Shown here one piece after another: positions 46,655-54,269 of a DNA stretch of 54,621 nucleotides; within the stretch, counting starts at the first letter, position 1, and each line of letters opens with the position of its first letter. This DNA is from Lentisphaeria bacterium UBA4640 (GTDB lineage: Bacteria > Verrucomicrobiota > Lentisphaeria > Victivallales > UBA1829). The notes beneath the pieces were generated by a model that saw only the letters and a list, made by a program, of their open reading frames with translations, made no database searches and was not told where the DNA came from. The translations under genes were made by a program, and so were the position numbers. The stretch covers positions 1 to 54,621 of the forward strand of contig DHMO01000069.1 of the NCBI GenBank assembly GCA_002405835.1, written 5' to 3'.

Positions 46655-47470
46655 TTATTTCGTAAAGTACTTTTTTTGAAATAAATATGTAATCAGCTGA
46701 TTCGGCAGACAGTATAGAATAAGTTCTGCAAGCCAGGTCAGCAGATTGGCGAAACGGAAGAAACGTTTTCGGAAGAGGTAGGGACGTTGAATGCGGATGG
46801 TGTCAAGCAACGTTTCTTTCAGGTAACAGCTCTTCTGCTGAGTGGAGCTCAAACGGTAATCCAACAAGATGTCCGGCAGATTGTCTCCGTCATGCTGTTC
46901 CAGAATCTGGAAAATCATAGCATAATCTTCACACCGATGTGTAAAATCGTAGTGATAAGTCTGAAAAAGTTCATAGCGGAACATCGTTGTCGGATGAGCA
47001 AAGCAGTTGAATGCTCCGAAATGACTGCGGATGTTTTTGCCCCCTGTGGGGTATTTCCGTTCTGCAAAAATGATGCCGGAATCATTTATGATTGCAATGG
47101 AGCTGCCACAAAGTGCATAATCCGGATGTGTCTCAAGGAAATCAAACTGTTTTTGAAGACGTTCCTCTCGGCAACGGTCGTCGGCATCCATCATTGCGAT
47201 ATAGCGTACAGATGGAGATACTGCGGAGATTCCGATGTTCCGGCTGCTGCCTGCTCTTTGATTTGTCTTGTTCCGGATGATACGGATACGGGAATCTTCG
47301 GCAGCCAGCTTTCGAGCAATGGTTGGGGTTTCATCCGATGAACAATCATCGACGATGATAAGTTCAAAATCTGTAAAAGTCTGTGCAAGGACGGAATGGA
47401 CCGCTTCCTCCAAATATGCTGCTGCATTATAGGCTGGTAAAACGACTGCAATCAGTGGTGTGTTTGCCAT
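46655..47470 (-). CDS. Family 2 glycosyltransferase
   Basis: The 271-residue GT-A enzyme starts with VVLPAYNAAAYLEEAVHSVL, then IIVDDCSSDETP and the metal-binding MMDADDRC (about 92-99). A Cys-Glu-Asp (HRCEDYAM) in the second half is typical of the catalytic ED region. The C-terminal 60 residues contain a hydrophobic stretch (LLTWLAELILYCLP) that may associate with the membrane. It would add one sugar to a lipid-linked repeat unit at the cytoplasmic face; donor and acceptor are unknown. AAGGT precedes the start, and it lies four bases after the upstream GT2 gene. Confidence 0.9.
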   Translation of the reverse strand: MANTPLIAVVLPAYNAAAYLEEAVHSVLAQTFTDFELIIVDDCSSDETPTIARKLAAEDSRIRIIRNKTNQRAGSSRNIGISAVSPSVRYIAMMDADDRCREERLQKQFDFLETHPDYALCGSSIAIINDSGIIFAERKYPTGGKNIRSHFGAFNCFAHPTTMFRYELFQTYHYDFTHRCEDYAMIFQILEQHDGDNLPDILLDYRLSSTQQKSCYLKETLLDTIRIQRPYLFRKRFFRFANLLTWLAELILYCLPNQLITYLFQKKYFTK

Positions 47471-47474
47471 GACA

Positions 47475-48338
47475 TTACCTTCTGTAGAGCCGGCGGAACT
47501 GTTCGGAAATCAGCCCGATCAGCAAAACGTTCATGCCCGCAAGAAGCAGGAAGCTGCCTCCGATGGAAAGCACTGCTCCGAGAATCAGACTGCGGAGAGA
47601 CCAAATGATTCCTGCCGTGAACAGCAGAAGAGAAAGTGGAAAGAAGATTTTCATCGGGTGGAACATAACCACTAGATTGAAAATTTCCGCCAGTGTGTCA
47701 ATCGCTGTTTTTGTGGAAATGGTGCTTTTCCCTCCTTGTCTGGCGCGGATATGAATCGGTTTTTCCAGGATTAAATGGCGTTCATCGGCGAAGAGAAGAA
47801 GAATGATATCGGAATAGGCCATGCCGTCCGGAGTGAGCGGAAGAAGTTTTAGGGCTGTTTCACGGCTGTAAAGCTTCAATCCGGAATTCTGGTCTTCTAC
47901 TGGGAGTTCAATGAGCATTTTTGTGATGGAGCGTATAATCCACTTGCCCAGTGTTCTATATGTTGAACTTGCGTTGATGGGCCGTTTGCCGACGATCATG
48001 TCGGCATCATTTTCCAAGGCGGCTTTCAGCAGTATTTCCAGATCTGCCGGATCATGCTGGCCATCCGCATCAATAGTGACTACATAAGGCGTTGCTGCCA
48101 TGCGGATCCCCGTTTTTATCGCAGCCCCATATCCCCGGTTTCTTTTGTGATGCAGAATGGTGACATCTTCCGCAATAAACTTTTGGAGACAGGTATAGGT
48201 GTCATCTGATGAACCGTCGTCTACAATGATTAGTTTCCAATTGTTTTTACGGCAATACCGGGTGATTTCCGGCATGGCAGACGGCAGTGCGTCCGCTTCG
48301 TTGTAACAGGGTATGATGACGGAGAGCTGACTGTTCAT
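47475..48338 (-). CDS. GtrB/DPM1-type polyprenyl-phosphate glycosyltransferase
   Basis: The 287-residue protein has an N-terminal GT2 domain (VIIPCYNEADALPSAM, LIIVDDGSSDDT, the metal site TIDADGQHDP at about 93-102, then VGKRPI and EDQNSGLKLYSRE). Two C-terminal membrane helices follow (about 225-275). Enzymes of this form charge a polyprenyl phosphate with glucose, mannose or a related sugar for later use by GT-C membrane transferases. This fits the GT-C-type gene directly upstream, with which it shares one base (TAATG). GGAG precedes its start. The sugar is unknown. Confidence 0.92.
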   Translation of the reverse strand: MNSQLSVIIPCYNEADALPSAMPEITRYCRKNNWKLIIVDDGSSDDTYTCLQKFIAEDVTILHHKRNRGYGAAIKTGIRMAATPYVVTIDADGQHDPADLEILLKAALENDADMIVGKRPINASSTYRTLGKWIIRSITKMLIELPVEDQNSGLKLYSRETALKLLPLTPDGMAYSDIILLLFADERHLILEKPIHIRARQGGKSTISTKTAIDTLAEIFNLVVMFHPMKIFFPLSLLLFTAGIIWSLRSLILGAVLSIGGSFLLLAGMNVLLIGLISEQFRRLYRR

Positions 48339-49933
48339 TATGGAACTCCTGTTTTTTGTTTAGGAATCAAAATTCTCATAAATTTTGAATAAGGGTGTGC
48401 GGTCCATTCAACAAGATTGTGCTTCTTTGCGAAAAATTCCCACTTTTTATTTTTTTGTTCAAAAATTGCAAGATCAAATTCATTTTCTTTTGCGGTTAAT
48501 TTTTTGCTCTTTGAATTTAAGCTGCTGTTTGTATACTCAAATCCAGAGTAATAGGCGATTTCCGGATAGCCCGTATAGATGCGGAGCCGTTTATTTTCTC
48601 CTTTACGGAAATTTTCGGAGTGTTTTTGTAGAAAGAGACCGGCTTCCCGTTCTTCTGCGTTGCGGAAGGTGAAATCAAGCCCGTTTCCAAGCTGTGTGAT
48701 GGCAATTGCACAGCCGGCGAGAATAAGAAATGCACAGGAATAGCGTCTGTACGGCAGGATTTTTGCTGTATTCCAAATGCATGAGAGAGCAAGCATGGTG
48801 AATGGAAGCATCAAGGGGAGCAGAAAAGTGTAGTAACGGTAAGCGGAACAGTCGGTGAAGTAAAGTATTTCATGTAGCAAAATGATGATCAGGGCATCTG
48901 TATATTCTATTCTCCAGCCTTTTTGAACAATTTCCGGAATTTCCTGCTGAGTATGTTTATAAATCCGAGAAAAATGAAAGATACACCCGAACAGTCCAAT
49001 CAGCCCAAGAGCGAAGTAGAGTTCATACGCTCCTCGGAATGTATTGGTTAATGCCGCTTTAAGATTTTTCTTCCATGGAAAGGTTGCGCTGTCTTTATAT
49101 GCCGCTGCACTTTCTGCGATGGAACGCGGAGGAGGGTAGTCTTCCGGCAGATTCGTGAAGCGGTCAAAATGGAGAATATTCAGGTATGGGTTGTACCTGG
49201 TGTCAATCGTTGGATAGCCAGTTTTTTCATAGTTGTAGATCAGTTTGGGGGAGAGAAACAGAAGGAAAAGTGCAACGACAGCTGAACAGAGGAGAATCGG
49301 GCGAAGCAAGCCTTTGAGAGAAAAATATCTGCGCATCAGCCAGATTTCATTCCCGAGAACCAGCAGAATGAATGCTGCAGATATGGCAAATCCTTCTGAA
49401 CGGGCAGTTGCAAGACCCGCAAGCGAAAGAGCAAAGAAAAAAATATTTTGAAAACTTTTGCGTTCCAGAAGTTTGAAAAGCATCAAAAATGCCAGAACCA
49501 AAAAGAAATTGCGAGGTGCTTCTGGCATTCCCGCACAGGAAAAACGGAGCAGTTTCGGTGCAAGAATAAACAGCAGAGTTCCAACGGATGCCGCAATCGG
49601 TGAGATGAAGCGTTTCAACAAAAAATAAAGAGGGAAGATTGTCGCAATCCAAAATATTCCACAGGTGAGCATCAGCGCGTGTGAAGCCTCGAGTCCGCAG
49701 AGCGCAAATGGAACGCTGGTGAGCATGCTGAAAATCGGCAGCCCGGGGTCAAGTACATAATCCCAAGTGCCGTACAGAGCGGCTTCGCGGATTGCGTATG
49801 CGTAGCAGTAGGCTACATCTCGGTAGAGGTTGCTTCCAAAAGAAGAAACGGTCAATGCCGCACTGCCGAGCAACGTCGAAAGAATCAGGTAGAATTCCGG
49901 TCTGTAAAAAACTTTTTGATTTTTATCTGCCAT
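48338..49933 (-). CDS. GT-C-type membrane glycosyltransferase (ArnT/PMT-like)
   Basis: From the ATG at 49933 the protein has 531 residues. An ATG at 49981 would add 16 residues and overlap the fucosyltransferase; neither has a clear ribosome site, so the start is uncertain. About ten membrane helices are followed by a C-terminal soluble part (about 420-531). The first outside loop carries SNLYRDVAYCYAYAIREA, an acidic-arginine pattern seen in GT39/ArnT-type enzymes, which take sugar from a polyprenyl phosphate on the periplasmic side. Pairing with the GtrB-like gene downstream supports this: one loads the lipid, the other transfers the sugar to the surface glycan. Confidence 0.8.
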   Translation of the reverse strand: MADKNQKVFYRPEFYLILSTLLGSAALTVSSFGSNLYRDVAYCYAYAIREAALYGTWDYVLDPGLPIFSMLTSVPFALCGLEASHALMLTCGIFWIATIFPLYFLLKRFISPIAASVGTLLFILAPKLLRFSCAGMPEAPRNFFLVLAFLMLFKLLERKSFQNIFFFALSLAGLATARSEGFAISAAFILLVLGNEIWLMRRYFSLKGLLRPILLCSAVVALFLLFLSPKLIYNYEKTGYPTIDTRYNPYLNILHFDRFTNLPEDYPPPRSIAESAAAYKDSATFPWKKNLKAALTNTFRGAYELYFALGLIGLFGCIFHFSRIYKHTQQEIPEIVQKGWRIEYTDALIIILLHEILYFTDCSAYRYYTFLLPLMLPFTMLALSCIWNTAKILPYRRYSCAFLILAGCAIAITQLGNGLDFTFRNAEEREAGLFLQKHSENFRKGENKRLRIYTGYPEIAYYSGFEYTNSSLNSKSKKLTAKENEFDLAIFEQKNKKWEFFAKKHNLVEWTAHPYSKFMRILIPKQKTGVP

Positions 49934-49956
49934 TTTTGTCTCAGGTGGTTGTATCT

Positions 49957-50847
49957 CTATTGGATTGAAACTGGCTTCCATTCAGGAAGAAGCAGCGAAA
50001 CCGCAAGCTTGATATTCAGCCATTTCTCCGGGGCAATAATGAACGGGTTTTTATTGACGTTCAGGTAGGCTCCCCACCATGAAAATGTGCTGTTCGAGAG
50101 AATCAGACTGTTGCAATGGGTCATTAACTGCATATCGCGGAAACTTTGTTTGCCTCGATTCCAATCAACAAAAACAGCTGATTCCGGTGGAAGAAGTGGC
50201 AGAAGTTCTTTTTCGCACCATGCACGGTCATTGGAAAATATATAAAAACGGCGTCCAGAAACTCCGCCGGGAAGACGGGAGAGCGCGTTGATAAAATATT
50301 TTTCTGTACAGATGTTGCGGAACAGTGGATCTTTTACATAATCTCCGCGTCGGACATGAATACCGACTGATAGGGGATTTCGGCGCATTTCTGCTGCGGT
50401 TTCTCTAGAACGGTTATCTTCAAACTCCGGGAAGCTGTAGGCTTTGCAGATATCCTCTTTTACCGACGAAAAATAATTGTAATTTTGCCAGTATCCGGAA
50501 AAATACCGATCTCTTGGTTCCGTTAGAACCGTGGGATCCCAGCGCATATTTTGTGCTTCTATGCACGTTGTTCGCTTTTGAAAATAAGAGGGAAGCCTGC
50601 GGTAAAGCCGGGAAAATTTATAGTTTGGAAATACAAATTTTAAAGCGTGAATTTCCTGCCTGGAAGCGTAATCAGTCTTTATGTTGAATATATTTTTAAG
50701 TTCAAAACCATTGTGAAGATGGTAGGTGGTATATTGAGAAATATCAAGTTTAATCTGCTCTGCGGGAAACGCCTTTTTCAGGGAAAGTGCAAGCGCATAC
50801 TGAAACATCTGATTGCCAAGCCCTCCAATAATCTCAACAATTTTCAT
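49957..50847 (-). CDS. GT11 alpha-1,2-fucosyltransferase
   Basis: GGAGG lies ten bases before the ATG at 50847 and only one base before the ATG at 50856, so the inner start (296 residues) is preferred. The N-terminus IVEIIGGLGNQMFQYALAL is the GT11 signature. IHVRRGDYV, near the middle, binds GDP-fucose, and LSNSTFSWWGAYL in the C-terminal third is the third family block. GT11 enzymes add fucose in alpha-1,2 linkage, usually to galactose, making H-antigen-like ends. It is the first gene of the minus-strand glycan operon and has its own promoter. GDP-fucose synthesis genes are not in the window. Confidence 0.93.
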   Translation of the reverse strand: MKIVEIIGGLGNQMFQYALALSLKKAFPAEQIKLDISQYTTYHLHNGFELKNIFNIKTDYASRQEIHALKFVFPNYKFSRLYRRLPSYFQKRTTCIEAQNMRWDPTVLTEPRDRYFSGYWQNYNYFSSVKEDICKAYSFPEFEDNRSRETAAEMRRNPLSVGIHVRRGDYVKDPLFRNICTEKYFINALSRLPGGVSGRRFYIFSNDRAWCEKELLPLLPPESAVFVDWNRGKQSFRDMQLMTHCNSLILSNSTFSWWGAYLNVNKNPFIIAPEKWLNIKLAVSLLLPEWKPVSIQ

Positions 50848-50890
50848 TTTCGGCATTCCTCCACATTATGAAATCTATTCGTGAAAACGT

Positions 50891-50918
50891 AATATAGTAG
50901 TTTTTTGCGAAAAATCAA
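50891..50918 (-). promoter_or_regulatory. Promoter of the surface-glycan operon
   Basis: On the minus strand TTGATT (50913-50918) and TATATT (50891-50896) are 16 bases apart, 43 bases upstream of the start at 50847. The -35 is again extended as TTGATTTTTC. Confidence 0.6.
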
Positions 50919-51001
50919 TGCTCGTTTCTGCTTTTTATACGGCAAGGCATGAAAAGCCCCCCTGATCAGGTGTTGCCTCTTGGCATGTGCCGCGGGAAAT
51001 T

Positions 51002-52276
51002 TCACTTCCCCTTGAGTGAATCAAGACGCAGAATCAGGAACGAAGTCAGCAGAAAGATGAGTCCGGCGGAGGCAAAGTATGCGCGGAACATCGGAAGTCC
51101 CGAACCGAAAAAATATTCGGAAAACTTCAGAACCGTTCCCGCGGCAAGCATCGAAACAAGGCTTGCCGCGACACCTGTCAGAATGTTGATGAACATCGAG
51201 CCAGCCACCTGGTGCTCTTTTGGAACGGAGATCAGAAAATAGCCGATCATGGCGTTGTTGTAGGACGCAATGTAGATTCCCAGAAGGAGAAACGGAATGC
51301 CGAACACTCCGCGCGCCCACAGCGACGCCCCGGGTGCGGGAACCAGAATCCAGAACAGACAGACCGGAAAGATCAGCAGATAGGTCAGGACTGCAAGTCC
51401 GCGCGTGCCGGTTTGGCGCGTGACCGGAGCGGTCAGCTTGGAACCGAACGCCGCCGCTCCGAATTGGAGAAGCGAAAACAGAATTGCTTCCCGGTCACTT
51501 ACTCCGCATCCGCGTTTGAGCGCCATGACCGAAATCGGCGCAAGCATGATGTTGCCGAGATTGAACACAGCGCCCGCGTAAATCTGTTTGCGCAAGGTGC
51601 GGTCGGCAAGCGCGGAACGGAGCTGCGGAAGAAGCGGTTTCCGCGCCGTGTCGCGGATGGCGGAGGTCTCGTCGATCCGGCGGACAAAGGTTGAGGCGGC
51701 GATGCCTGTGACTGCGCCCGTCGCAATAATTGCGGTCAGAACCCAGATGCTGTCACACCAGCCGACAATGAAGGTGATTGCGGCGAGAGTGATGACGCTC
51801 AGGATGTAGAATCGCGCGCTTGATTCACCGAGCAGCTTTGCGCGGTCGGCGTCGGTTGTGATGTCGCCGAGCAGCGGCTGAGCCATCACCACGCCCGCCG
51901 CGCGGAATCCGTAGAACAGAAAACTGCCCGCGAGAAGGAGTCCCCATGCAAGATGTTCGCTGAACAGCGCCGCAACAGCGCCGGATGCCGCCAGCAGAGC
52001 CGCGAGGTTGCGCCAGACCCAGAAGTCCGCCTGGCTCTGCGCCGCGCCGACGCGCCCCGTGCGCATCACCCCGAGCGGCAGGAGCAGATAGCCGAAGTAG
52101 ATCATCGATCCGACCGCTGCAATCAGCACATTCGGCGCATGCAGTTTGAGAGCAAACAGAATCACCACGGTTTCTCCGAGGCAGACGTATGACGCTCCGT
52201 TGACAAGGCTGTAGCGGTTGTAGTTGATTTGGGCGCGTCTGCGCTCTTCTCCGGAGAGTGGTCGGTTGAAAATCAT
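51002..52276 (-). CDS. Major facilitator superfamily transporter
   Basis: The 424-residue protein has about 12 membrane helices in two halves, with a charged central loop (RRIDETSAIRDTARKPLLPQLRSALADRTLR). The loop after the second helix holds GVMRTGRVGAAQ rather than the classical motif A. Substrate is not evident; sugar or oligosaccharide uptake is the natural guess beside an AraC regulator, and drug-like efflux is possible. GGAGACGGTGAA precedes the start. A 15-residue frame at 52273-52320 overlaps it by four bases. It lies 96 bases after the AraC gene and is probably in the same transcript. Confidence 0.88.
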   Translation of the reverse strand: MIFNRPLSGEERRRAQINYNRYSLVNGASYVCLGETVVILFALKLHAPNVLIAAVGSMIYFGYLLLPLGVMRTGRVGAAQSQADFWVWRNLAALLAASGAVAALFSEHLAWGLLLAGSFLFYGFRAAGVVMAQPLLGDITTDADRAKLLGESSARFYILSVITLAAITFIVGWCDSIWVLTAIIATGAVTGIAASTFVRRIDETSAIRDTARKPLLPQLRSALADRTLRKQIYAGAVFNLGNIMLAPISVMALKRGCGVSDREAILFSLLQFGAAAFGSKLTAPVTRQTGTRGLAVLTYLLIFPVCLFWILVPAPGASLWARGVFGIPFLLLGIYIASYNNAMIGYFLISVPKEHQVAGSMFINILTGVAASLVSMLAAGTVLKFSEYFFGSGLPMFRAYFASAGLIFLLTSFLILRLDSLKGK

Positions 52277-52320
52277 TTCACCGTCTCCGCGGAAGTTCCG
52301 TTTGCATGATTTTTCCCCAT
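52273..52320 (-). CDS. Possible 15-residue leader peptide coupled to the MFS gene
   Basis: An ATG at 52320 preceded by AAGGA encodes MGKNHANGTSAETVK. Its TGA overlaps the MFS start codon (ATGA at 52276-52273). This suits translational coupling or attenuation. It is very short and may be chance. Confidence 0.3.
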   Translation of the reverse strand: MGKNHANGTSAETVK

Positions 52321-52372
52321 TTTGAGTTCCTTAAGGTTGTTTTTATTTTTGAGTTTTTTGAGTTTTTCTGAA

Positions 52373-53281
52373 TTATTCTGCCGATTCTGGCGGAAGTTTG
52401 CAGCGTTTGCGGAATTCCTGCGGAGTGCAGTGAGCCTGGCGGCGGAAGAAGGTCGAGAAAAGATTCGGGCTGCGGTAGCCGACGGACTTGCCGATTTCCG
52501 CAATCGGAAGATCGGTGTCGGCGAGCAGTTTCTGTGCCGTCTCGAGACGGAGCTTGGACTGGTACGCTTTGACGGTCATTCCGGTTTCCTTCGCGAACAC
52601 GCGGTTGAGGTGGCGGATGCTGAGTTTGAAGAGCCGTGCAATTTCCGGCACGGCGTCGACGTCGCGGATTTTGAAGAAGAGAAGGCGCTTGATTGTTCCG
52701 ATTCTGCTTTCGCGGATTGCGGGGGAGAACTGCGGAGTTTCGCCGCCGAACAGTTCGCCGAAATTCTTCTGGAAGAAGAGCATGAGATAAGCTGTGATGA
52801 GTGTACGCAGAACCGGAATGGCTGCTCCGGTTTCGCTTTCCCCCTGCATTGCGATTTCACTCCAGAGCGTTTCCAGCGCGGGATCAATGGGAAACTGATA
52901 GAAATGCCGTGCGGCGATCTCCGCAATCTTCTGTTTCGCGCCCGGAGCGTGAATCTGAATGCCGATGAGTGTCGCGCGGTGCGGCCCGTCTTTCCCGAAG
53001 CGTCGGCTGTGCAGCAGAAGGTCGGGCAGAAAAAGCAGCGTTTTCATTGCGGGGACGGAGCGGATCGGCATGTCGTCGACGAATGTGGTCATGCTGCCGG
53101 ATTCGATGATGTCGATCGTGCTGAACGGGTGTTCGTGTTCTTCAATGAAGACGTCGGGATCGGGCACGGATTTGTGAAAGTTCAAAACGGAGAATTCGAT
53201 GCCGTTCAGGGCAAACCGGATCGCGCGGTCGCCTACGGCGCGGTTCACGTTTCTGTTGAATTTCAGATAAAAGTCCTGCAT
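52373..53281 (-). CDS. AraC-family transcriptional regulator upstream of the MFS gene
   Basis: The 302-residue protein starts after GAAAGGAGAAATTC. The N-terminal half is a cupin-like sensor with EEHEHPFSTIDIIESGSMTTFVDD, where the His-rich stretch is typical of sugar-binding AraC proteins. The C-terminal domain has helices at VPEIARLFKLSIRHLNRVFAK and IAEIGKSVGYRSPNLFSTFF, closing with CTPQEFRKR. It is not close to the paralogous pair in cassettes 2 and 3. It likely controls the downstream MFS gene and perhaps the deacetylase upstream. Confidence 0.93.
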   Translation of the reverse strand: MQDFYLKFNRNVNRAVGDRAIRFALNGIEFSVLNFHKSVPDPDVFIEEHEHPFSTIDIIESGSMTTFVDDMPIRSVPAMKTLLFLPDLLLHSRRFGKDGPHRATLIGIQIHAPGAKQKIAEIAARHFYQFPIDPALETLWSEIAMQGESETGAAIPVLRTLITAYLMLFFQKNFGELFGGETPQFSPAIRESRIGTIKRLLFFKIRDVDAVPEIARLFKLSIRHLNRVFAKETGMTVKAYQSKLRLETAQKLLADTDLPIAEIGKSVGYRSPNLFSTFFRRQAHCTPQEFRKRCKLPPESAE

Positions 53282-53299
53282 GAATTTCTCCTTTCGGAT

Positions 53300-53328
53300 A
53301 ATATATTTTCATGTCAGGAGAAAAACAA
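53300..53328 (-). promoter_or_regulatory. Probable promoter of the AraC/MFS unit
   Basis: On the minus strand TTGTTT (53323-53328) and TATATT (53300-53305) are 17 bases apart, 18 bases upstream of the start codon, leaving a very short leader. Confidence 0.55.
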
Positions 53329-53387
53329 TGCAGGAATTACCGGAATGTCCGGAAAAATAAAGGAGTGTCCGGAAACCGGAAATTTTC

Positions 53388-54257
53388 CTATTTGAGCGCA
53401 ATTACCGAGCCGGGATAAACGCGGAAGACCCCGTTTTTGCACGGAACGACGGGAAGCATGTTGACGCAGATCCGTTTTTGCGCTTCCGTGTTGCGCAGAT
53501 AGACCGGACCGTAGAGGTGTGCGGCTTCCGGCGCAAGCGAAAGCAGAAAGGTGTCCGGCGCAATCTCTTCCAGTTTCACGTGTTTGATGCGTTCCGCATA
53601 ACCTCCGGTTTCGGCGAAGGTGCCGACGTGCAGTTCCCGTTCGTACTTCATCCACGCGTCGAGCATGGAAGAGAAAAATTCCTTCGAGGTGACGGGCGCC
53701 CAGCCGCCGTATCCGGGCGCGACTCCGTGGAACATGATGACCGTAAAGGTTCCGGGCTGAATCGAGTGTTCCAGAATCTTTGCGAACTCCGCCGGAGTTG
53801 TGTTCTCTCCGATGTAGGTGCGGGGCGGTGTTTCCAGAAGATTGTTTGCAGCGAGCAGACGAGAGACGAACTCCTCTTTTACTCCGTATGGAGCTGTGTA
53901 GGTGACGGGGCGTGCTCCGGTATGCTCGAAAACCTGCCGCTGAGTTTCGGCGATTTCCCATGCGAGCGCTTCAAACTGCTTTTCCTGTGCGAGTCTCTGC
54001 GGGTTGGAGTGGCTCATCGAGTGATTGCCGATTTCGTGTCCGCGCCGATGCAGTTCGCGGATGCCGTCCCAGTTGAGCCGGCGGGAGCGGGCGCGGTCGT
54101 TGGATTGCGGGTTGATGTAAAAGGTTCCGCGCCATCCGCGTTTCTCAAGTTCGGGCGCGGCGATTTCCAGATGATCCAGTGTGCCGTCGTCAAAGGTGAG
54201 CGCGAGCATGGCGGACTTGCCGTCGGGGAAAGAGCAGATTTCAAGCGTGCTGTTCAT
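53388..54257 (-). CDS. Polysaccharide deacetylase (CE4/NodB family)
   Basis: The 289-residue protein carries the NodB motifs: LTFDDGT (about 19-25; first Asp as base, second as metal ligand), the zinc-binding GNHSMSHSN (H-S-x-x-H, about 77-85), TAPYG where the family has RxPYG (the Arg is lost), and IMFHG near residue 174. There is no signal peptide, so it is either cytoplasmic or exported by another route. CE4 enzymes remove acetyl groups from N-acetylglucosamine polymers or xylan; the missing Arg points to an atypical substrate or activity. GGAG precedes the start, 12 bases after the probable dnaX stop. It may therefore share the dnaX transcript. Confidence 0.88.
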   Translation of the reverse strand: MNSTLEICSFPDGKSAMLALTFDDGTLDHLEIAAPELEKRGWRGTFYINPQSNDRARSRRLNWDGIRELHRRGHEIGNHSMSHSNPQRLAQEKQFEALAWEIAETQRQVFEHTGARPVTYTAPYGVKEEFVSRLLAANNLLETPPRTYIGENTTPAEFAKILEHSIQPGTFTVIMFHGVAPGYGGWAPVTSKEFFSSMLDAWMKYERELHVGTFAETGGYAERIKHVKLEEIAPDTFLLSLAPEAAHLYGPVYLRNTEAQKRICVNMLPVVPCKNGVFRVYPGSVIALK

Positions 54258-54269
54258 GATGCGACTCCA

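Noticed and set aside
50938..51001. Terminator for the MFS gene
   Set aside because: Only a short CTGATCAG palindrome and a C-run are present; no stem followed by a T-run could be found on the minus strand.
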